Shown here: positions 59,320 through 64,000 of the stretch, piece after piece | Position numbering within the stretch: the stretch's first letter is position 1 | Layout of the letters: each line of letters starts with the position of its first letter | Origin: Acinetobacter lanii | Lineage (GTDB): Bacteria; Pseudomonadota; Gammaproteobacteria; Pseudomonadales; Moraxellaceae | Length of the DNA: 64,000 bases | Assembly: GCF_011578285.1 (NCBI RefSeq) | Contig: NZ_CP049916.1 | Location: forward strand, 620,001-684,000 | Direction: 5' to 3' | Position numbers and translations under genes: made by a program | Notes under the pieces: model-generated | Seen by the model: the letters and a program-made list of their open reading frames with translations, nothing else | The model's database searches: none | What the model was told of the DNA's origin: nothing

Positions 59320-60143
59320 TCGATAAGACCCATCAACTTTCGGTACGACAACAATCGCAATTGATTCAAATCAATCGCAGTACGTTGTATTACAAGCCCA
59401 AAGAGATTTCATCAACTGATTTGAGTTGGATGCGTCTAATCGATGAAATTCATCTCGACTACCCATTTATGGGCAGTCGAATGATACGAGATATGCTACA
59501 GCGTCAAGGACATCAAATAGGTCGGCGTAAAGTCCGACGTTTAATGCGCTTGATGGGAATACATGCCTTGTATCCAAAACCCAATACCAGTAAGCCTAAT
59601 CTTGCACACCGTATTTTCCCATATCTGTTGAAAAACATGGTCATCGATCACTCTAATCAAGTCTGGTGTACAGATATCACGTACATTCCTATGGCTAAAG
59701 GCTTTGTCTATCTGTGTGCAATTATAGATTGGCATAGTCGTAAAGTACTGGCTCATCGAGTATCGATCAGTATGGAAACAGACTTTTGCATAGATGCGTT
59801 GCAAGAAGCAATTGTGAAATATGGTTGTCCAGAGGTGTTTAATACAGACCAAGGCAGTCAATTCACAAGCGAGGCATTTTTGAATGAGTTAAAATTGCGA
59901 AATATCCGTATCAGTATGGATGGGAAAGGACGATGGATGGATAATGTGATGATTGAGCGTTTATGGCGCAGCGTGAAGCATGAGGAAGTCTATTTGAAGG
60001 CTTACGATACGGTTAAACAAGCGAAACAATCACTTGCTGAATATTTGGATTTTTATAACATGATACGTCCTCATTCAAGTTTGAATAAGGCAACACCGGA
60101 TGAATTTTATGATGAACATTTACTAAAAGTAATGGCAGCATAA
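59316..60143 (+). CDS. IS3-family OrfB (DDE transposase)
   Basis: A 275-residue integrase-core protein with intact DDE: D in WCTDITYIP, D in FNTDQGSQFTS and E in NVMIERLWRSVKHEEVY. It overlaps orfA by 4 bp and is in the -1 frame relative to it, as in other IS3 elements. It appears functional. Confidence 0.93.
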   Translation: MIDKTHQLSVRQQSQLIQINRSTLYYKPKEISSTDLSWMRLIDEIHLDYPFMGSRMIRDMLQRQGHQIGRRKVRRLMRLMGIHALYPKPNTSKPNLAHRIFPYLLKNMVIDHSNQVWCTDITYIPMAKGFVYLCAIIDWHSRKVLAHRVSISMETDFCIDALQEAIVKYGCPEVFNTDQGSQFTSEAFLNELKLRNIRISMDGKGRWMDNVMIERLWRSVKHEEVYLKAYDTVKQAKQSLAEYLDFYNMIRPHSSLNKATPDEFYDEHLLKVMAA

Positions 60144-60858
60144 TTTAAATATTTAGAGCGGATTTATCACTTATAAAACTGAATTGAGTGGTCTAATTAA
60201 CGGAACCACATTACAATTCTCGCCACTCTTAATTTTGTTAAATGAGTGTTTAAGTTTAATGTTGGAATGCTGATCTCTACTTTCAATTAGAATATGAGTA
60301 ATTTTATCAGCTTGATTTCTTTCAACCATGAACCTTTGTATTCTTTCCAGTGAATATTTAAGGGCGATATCATAAGGATTTTGTGGCGTTGAGTATTTTT
60401 CTAGTAATCTTTGTTTATCTATAACTGTTGATATTAAAATAAAGTTAGTAGATTCAATTATTTCTGTAAGACGACCTAAAAAAATACCTCTAATTTTGGG
60501 ATCTTGTAAGCATTTAAAGTCACCAATACAATTCATCATGTCATATCCATGAATAATAGTTTGATCATGACCAAATGTATCGAACTTAAGTTTTTGAAAC
60601 TTCGGAACTGCTTCTTTTGCGTAATAGTTCTTGTCAAAGATACAAAATGCTAATACAAAATAGCGATCATCTTTTTTGAAGTTTTTTAAATTATCTGTAC
60701 CACTTTCATCAACAAATACTGTATATGCGTTAAATTCTGGCATTATTATCTCAACTATTTGATTTTAAATATTAAAATTTTATTTTTTTACAGGGGATAA
60801 AAAGGGGAAGAAAACTTCCCCTAGTTTTAAAATATTTTTTAACTAAATTAACGTCACG

Positions 60859-60992
60859 CGACACAAGGTTTGTCATTTCGATACTCATTAATTCAATTAC
60901 TTAGTAAGCATTGCGACACATGATGACAAGAATCAGCGACACAACCTATGACAATTTTTTGATAAAACGACACAACCTATGACAATTTTTGA
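60859..60992. repeat. Array of CGACACA...TGACAA repeats
   Basis: Two almost identical 23-bp direct repeats start at 60937 and 60968 (CGACACAACCTATGAC then AATTTTT), 31 bp apart. A shorter copy lies at 60914 (CGACACATGATGACAA) and a diverged one at 60859 (CGACACAAGG, then TTGTCATTT). They sit in the 259-bp gap between the large nuclease gene and the DUF3800 gene, upstream of the latter. Could be operator sites or transposase-binding sites at a transposon end. Confidence 0.7.
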
Positions 60993-61002
60993 AAGTGTGT
61001 TT

Positions 61003-64000
61003 TCAATGTCTTGTTCTATTGCAATCAATAACTACGATATTAATTTTACCTTCCTGAGCTGATCGACTATTTGCAATTAGCATTTCTTGTAGTTCCTTAG
61101 TAGTGTTAGGAACAGGTTTTCCTCTACCCAACGTTTTAAGCTTTTTATTATCAGTTCTGTTACCAAACCAAAGTACTAAATAAATACCTCTACCATCGGC
61201 TCTCCAATCAGTGGTATATAATTTATCAAGTTGTTGGTCAGCTCCAGTCCAAAGGTCGCGATGCCACTGACCTTTTATCTCAATTGGTAGACGAGATTTA
61301 CCCACAGAGCAAGTGATATCAACTTCTTTATCATCTGCAACATGTGCTTCAGGTTCATATGTGATTGTATTATCACCTTGACGAAGTAAACCGATTAAAT
61401 GGTCACGACATCGTTCCTCCTCAAAAGGCTTACCTTGATCATTGAAAAAACCACGCCAAGATTCAGCATCGTCACTCTTGATTTTTGCTTGCACGATACT
61501 TAGCTCATCTAATATGACTGTTTGTAAATCAGAGCTTGATTGAGGATTATCATTAGTAATAAATGCTTTAATTGTATTGATCGTTGGTGGTATATAAAGA
61601 TGCTCACTACGAATAAGTTTTTGTTCATACTTTACTGTTTTGATTAAGTCTGTATATTCGTCGAAAGATGATATTTTTAAACGTTCCATAGCTTTACAAG
61701 CTTCATCACTATAGTTTTTACCTAATAGTTTAATGAGCTGAACTATGAATTTTGAAGCATCCCAAGGATTTGTATCTCCAAATGTTCCTCCTATAGGTTG
61801 ACCTACATTTGGCCATAAATTGCGGAAAGTTGTAATAATCCACTCTAGTTGATTAGTATCTAATAGATTTTTGTAATGATTCTCTCTGTAGCGACCAGTT
61901 ATTCTATCTCGTAAAGTCCAAATTAAACTTTTATCTATTGGTTGACTTCCTAGACTATTGATTGTTTCTTCAAAATTTATAAGTAGGTTGACAGATATCC
62001 AGTATTTTCGTCGTTCTTCATTCACTAATAAATCTAAGGACGGAATGAGCTGTTTCAATTCTTCAAATTTTCCATTGTGTAGTAAACAATCCGCAAGTTC
62101 CTTTTCATCCTCATTATTAAGATTTTTAAACTTATTTAACCAATTTGTTGCTAATTCAGTACCTAATTCAGCGTATTCTATTTTTCTCATAAATTGTGAT
62201 AACCCACCAATATGAGTGCATTGAGCTTCAAAGTGTGGCTCATAAAAAGCTTGTATTGCTTCTTTGAATTTTTTTCTTTTTTTAAGTTCTTCAATTATAT
62301 GTGTATAAAGGTTACTGATTCCCGCGTGCTCATCATATCGACGATACGATAAAAAAAGATAGGCAGCTATTAGTCTCTCATCTGGGAGATCAGAAAAATA
62401 TTTACTATTTCTAACACGTTCAGCTAATCCAACTATCAGGATAAAACTCGCTTCGTAGTATCGACCTTGAGGCAAAATAGTTGCAATATCTTGTGCATTC
62501 ACATCAGGTGGGTTTTTAATTAAATTTGCCTCAAAACCCTCCATACATGCTTCAGAAATATCAGATCCGATCCAATCTGATATACGTTCATGTGCAGGGA
62601 TCTCTTTACTGATGTCAGTGAATAGACGTAAATAAACTTTAGCGGGTGTAAGTATCAGTTCATATTCACCTTGGCATAATCGATTGATACTTGAGATGTA
62701 AAATAATCTGTGTTTGGCTCGATCTGTAGATTTTTTAACTTCTCTTTGTTTTTTCCTTTCAAGGTCTTTAATTTGCCAATCTTCTAATTCAATGACAGAA
62801 ATTTGATTTAACCAAGTTTGATCATCCTTGCTATTGAGAGTGAAGGGTAATGCAGCCTCTCTTACTTCCTTGCCAATTTCAGCATCGTGACGTGTTAATT
62901 GAACAATTTCTTTCCAGCGAATATCTTTCGAATTTTTTAAATACAATTTTTTAAGAATGAATATTAGATCTAGAGTAGTAAGAGCTAAGCCTGAAGATCG
63001 ACTTGAAAGATATATCGCTCTTTGCCAAATATTTCCTTCGTGGGGTAAATCCAACAAAACCATGTACTGTAGCGCTTGCTTTGATATGTAATCATTTTTT
63101 AAATATTCTGCTAGCTCTTTAATACTTTCGCCTTGATATCCATATGTATTCCCGAAAGGTTCAAGCCATTCCCACAACTTTTTAGGTGTAATAGCATATT
63201 TTTCTATAAATCTTAGAATCAATCGGTATGCAAAATTTTTGGCTTCACTTTTAATTTCTGAATCATCATCTTTCCCAAGGGTTTTAAAGCCCATAATAAA
63301 ATAGTTTAGAACATATTCAATTTGTTCTAAAGGTAAATTTTCTTGTAAATACCATAATGTTCCGACAGTATTACTATTTATTTTTAAATATGAAATAGCA
63401 AGATTAGCAATTAAATCATCATTGGTTTTGTTGTAGCCAGTATCATCTAATAACTCTATTGCTAATCTAATAGATGACTCATCACCTAATTGAAATAGGG
63501 ATGTATATATACTAGGCCAATCTATAAATTGTTCTTGAACAGCTAGAGCTTCACCAGCTGATTTACGTATTGCAAATTCTATTTTGGAATCATTAATAAG
63601 ATTAGTTAATATTTGGATAAAATCATTTGGAAGTTGATATCCTTTAATGACGTCTATTAGAAAAAGTTTAAAGCCAAAGGGAATATCAGATTGAATTATA
63701 ATTTTCTGGATTTGAGATAAGATTATTGGCGTTGTGAAAGCTCGAATGCTGTATCCATTTCTATTATAAAAGTTATAAAAACTAGGATTATTTTCAGCTA
63801 AATCTTCAATACTATTTAGTAGAGTCTGAGCTTGCTCTACTGTTATTGTTCCAACATCACCATATTCAAGAATACCTATAGGGTCTGCTTTCATAATACT
63901 TGAGACTAAAGCAGGGTCACTCAGTAGCCATGAATGTAAACCACGTAAGTTACTCGGAACAAATTCATGGCTATGGAACAAGGATAAAAGACGCTTACGT
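61003..64000 (-). CDS. Very large protein with C-terminal PD-(D/E)XK nuclease, 5' part outside window
   Basis: The frame is open through the right edge (before 63979 it continues as RKRLLS...), so at least 998 residues are seen and the N-terminus is missing. Most of the visible part is helical, with leucine-rich helix pairs resembling HEAT/TPR-type solenoids. It starts near LRGLHSWLLSDPALVSSIMK, then DPIGILEYGD, a pattern I associate with C-terminal parts of STAND/NACHT-type NTPases. The last 110 residues carry DKEVDITC, then LPIEIKGQW, with D888, E901 and K903 (counted from 63981) as the D...E-x-K triad, then QLDKLY and GIYLVLWFG. This is a restriction-endonuclease-like fold. An NTPase in the missing part is inferred. 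Probable defence protein; function unproven. Confidence 0.7.
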   Translation of the reverse strand, partial: RKRLLSLFHSHEFVPSNLRGLHSWLLSDPALVSSIMKADPIGILEYGDVGTITVEQAQTLLNSIEDLAENNPSFYNFYNRNGYSIRAFTTPIILSQIQKIIIQSDIPFGFKLFLIDVIKGYQLPNDFIQILTNLINDSKIEFAIRKSAGEALAVQEQFIDWPSIYTSLFQLGDESSIRLAIELLDDTGYNKTNDDLIANLAISYLKINSNTVGTLWYLQENLPLEQIEYVLNYFIMGFKTLGKDDDSEIKSEAKNFAYRLILRFIEKYAITPKKLWEWLEPFGNTYGYQGESIKELAEYLKNDYISKQALQYMVLLDLPHEGNIWQRAIYLSSRSSGLALTTLDLIFILKKLYLKNSKDIRWKEIVQLTRHDAEIGKEVREAALPFTLNSKDDQTWLNQISVIELEDWQIKDLERKKQREVKKSTDRAKHRLFYISSINRLCQGEYELILTPAKVYLRLFTDISKEIPAHERISDWIGSDISEACMEGFEANLIKNPPDVNAQDIATILPQGRYYEASFILIVGLAERVRNSKYFSDLPDERLIAAYLFLSYRRYDEHAGISNLYTHIIEELKKRKKFKEAIQAFYEPHFEAQCTHIGGLSQFMRKIEYAELGTELATNWLNKFKNLNNEDEKELADCLLHNGKFEELKQLIPSLDLLVNEERRKYWISVNLLINFEETINSLGSQPIDKSLIWTLRDRITGRYRENHYKNLLDTNQLEWIITTFRNLWPNVGQPIGGTFGDTNPWDASKFIVQLIKLLGKNYSDEACKAMERLKISSFDEYTDLIKTVKYEQKLIRSEHLYIPPTINTIKAFITNDNPQSSSDLQTVILDELSIVQAKIKSDDAESWRGFFNDQGKPFEEERCRDHLIGLLRQGDNTITYEPEAHVADDKEVDITCSVGKSRLPIEIKGQWHRDLWTGADQQLDKLYTTDWRADGRGIYLVLWFGNRTDNKKLKTLGRGKPVPNTTKELQEMLIANSRSAQEGKINIVVIDCNRTRH

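Larger units (their letters stand above)
58926..60213 (+). mobile_element. IS3-family insertion sequence, 1288 bp
   Basis: Ends are imperfect inverted repeats: left TGATGTGGTTC..., right (reverse complement) TAATGTGGTTC..., with a further shared TATAAGTGATAA inside both ends. A 3-bp target duplication CAA flanks it (58923-58925 and 60214-60216). The frame of the target gene is exactly restored on removal, which fixes the boundaries. It encodes orfA and orfB in the usual overlapping order; the IS3 subgroup is not determined. Confidence 0.92.
58694..60743 (-). pseudogene. DUF3800 gene interrupted by an IS3-family element
   Basis: The 5' part (60743 to 60217) begins MPEFNAYTVFVDESGTDNLK (acidic DES-G motif of DUF3800, RNase H-like fold) and includes HILIESRDQHSN. 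The 3' part (58925 to 58694) encodes KLNFEIEFVSKKSNSTGLQL, ADLV and ends GLKVFPN-stop. Removing 58926-60213 plus one CAA copy joins them in frame as SGENWENSKLNF, giving 252 residues, the usual DUF3800 length. The open frame now ends at 60171 inside the element, after residue 190, so the protein loses its conserved GLQLADL region and is probably inactive. DUF3800 genes are often found in defence and mobile regions. Confidence 0.9.

Noticed and set aside
60171..60743. The 190-codon open frame as a complete gene
   Set aside because: Its last codons come from the IS end; the real 3' part lies on the other side of the element.
60859..60992. A proven Tn7-like transposon end or a CRISPR array
   Set aside because: No transposase or second end is visible, and spacing and copy number do not fit CRISPR.

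Overview
The window is a chromosomal segment of a gammaproteobacterium of the Moraxellaceae, very probably an Acinetobacter species. This rests on moderate-to-low GC, the overall gene set, a pqqABCDE operon followed by a membrane dipeptidase, a Pseudomonas FtnA-like ferritin, and the ffh, smc-zipA-ligA, scpAB and yceD-rpmF-fabD-fabG-acpP neighbourhoods. The species cannot be fixed from sequence reading alone.

Layout. 0-9 kb: two tandem paralogous porins (the first cut by the window edge), a TPM-domain membrane protein, ygfZ, acnD (methylcitrate pathway), then an AT-rich two-gene cassette (AAA ATPase plus Toprim-like protein) that looks like an acquired defence module. 9-29 kb: small membrane, periplasmic and unknown proteins, a diguanylate cyclase, rluA, an RraB-like protein, an AI-2E-type permease fused to a GAF domain, yjdM, ltrA, a Nudix hydrolase, dusC, a CcsA-like protein, ffh, coaX and birA. 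29-37 kb: a GntR regulator, smc, zipA and ligA (chromosome segregation, division, replication). 37-40 kb: a BCCT transporter whose terminator has been split by an IS110-family element; the left end of that element shows a readable bridge-RNA candidate matching its own target and donor. 40-54 kb: rlmF, a haem-ligand-less ferritin, a BioH-like hydrolase, rluB, scpA/scpB, yciO, epmC, yceD, rpmF, a decayed gene, fabD, fabG, acpP and kbp. 54-58.4 kb: dipeptidase and pqqE-D-C-B-A on the minus strand, with a terminator between pqqA and pqqB. 58.7-64 kb: an accessory region with a DUF3800 gene interrupted by an IS3-family element, an array of short repeats, and the 3' part of a very large protein ending in a PD-(D/E)XK nuclease domain.

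The three most informative observations are as follows. (1) The IS110 element carries guide-like segments complementary to the site it occupies, including 11 contiguous nucleotides. (2) Removing the IS3 element and one CAA target duplication restores a 252-codon DUF3800 frame exactly. (3) Two probable anti-invader modules are present, one near 6.8-8.7 kb and one at the right edge; the second is only partly visible.
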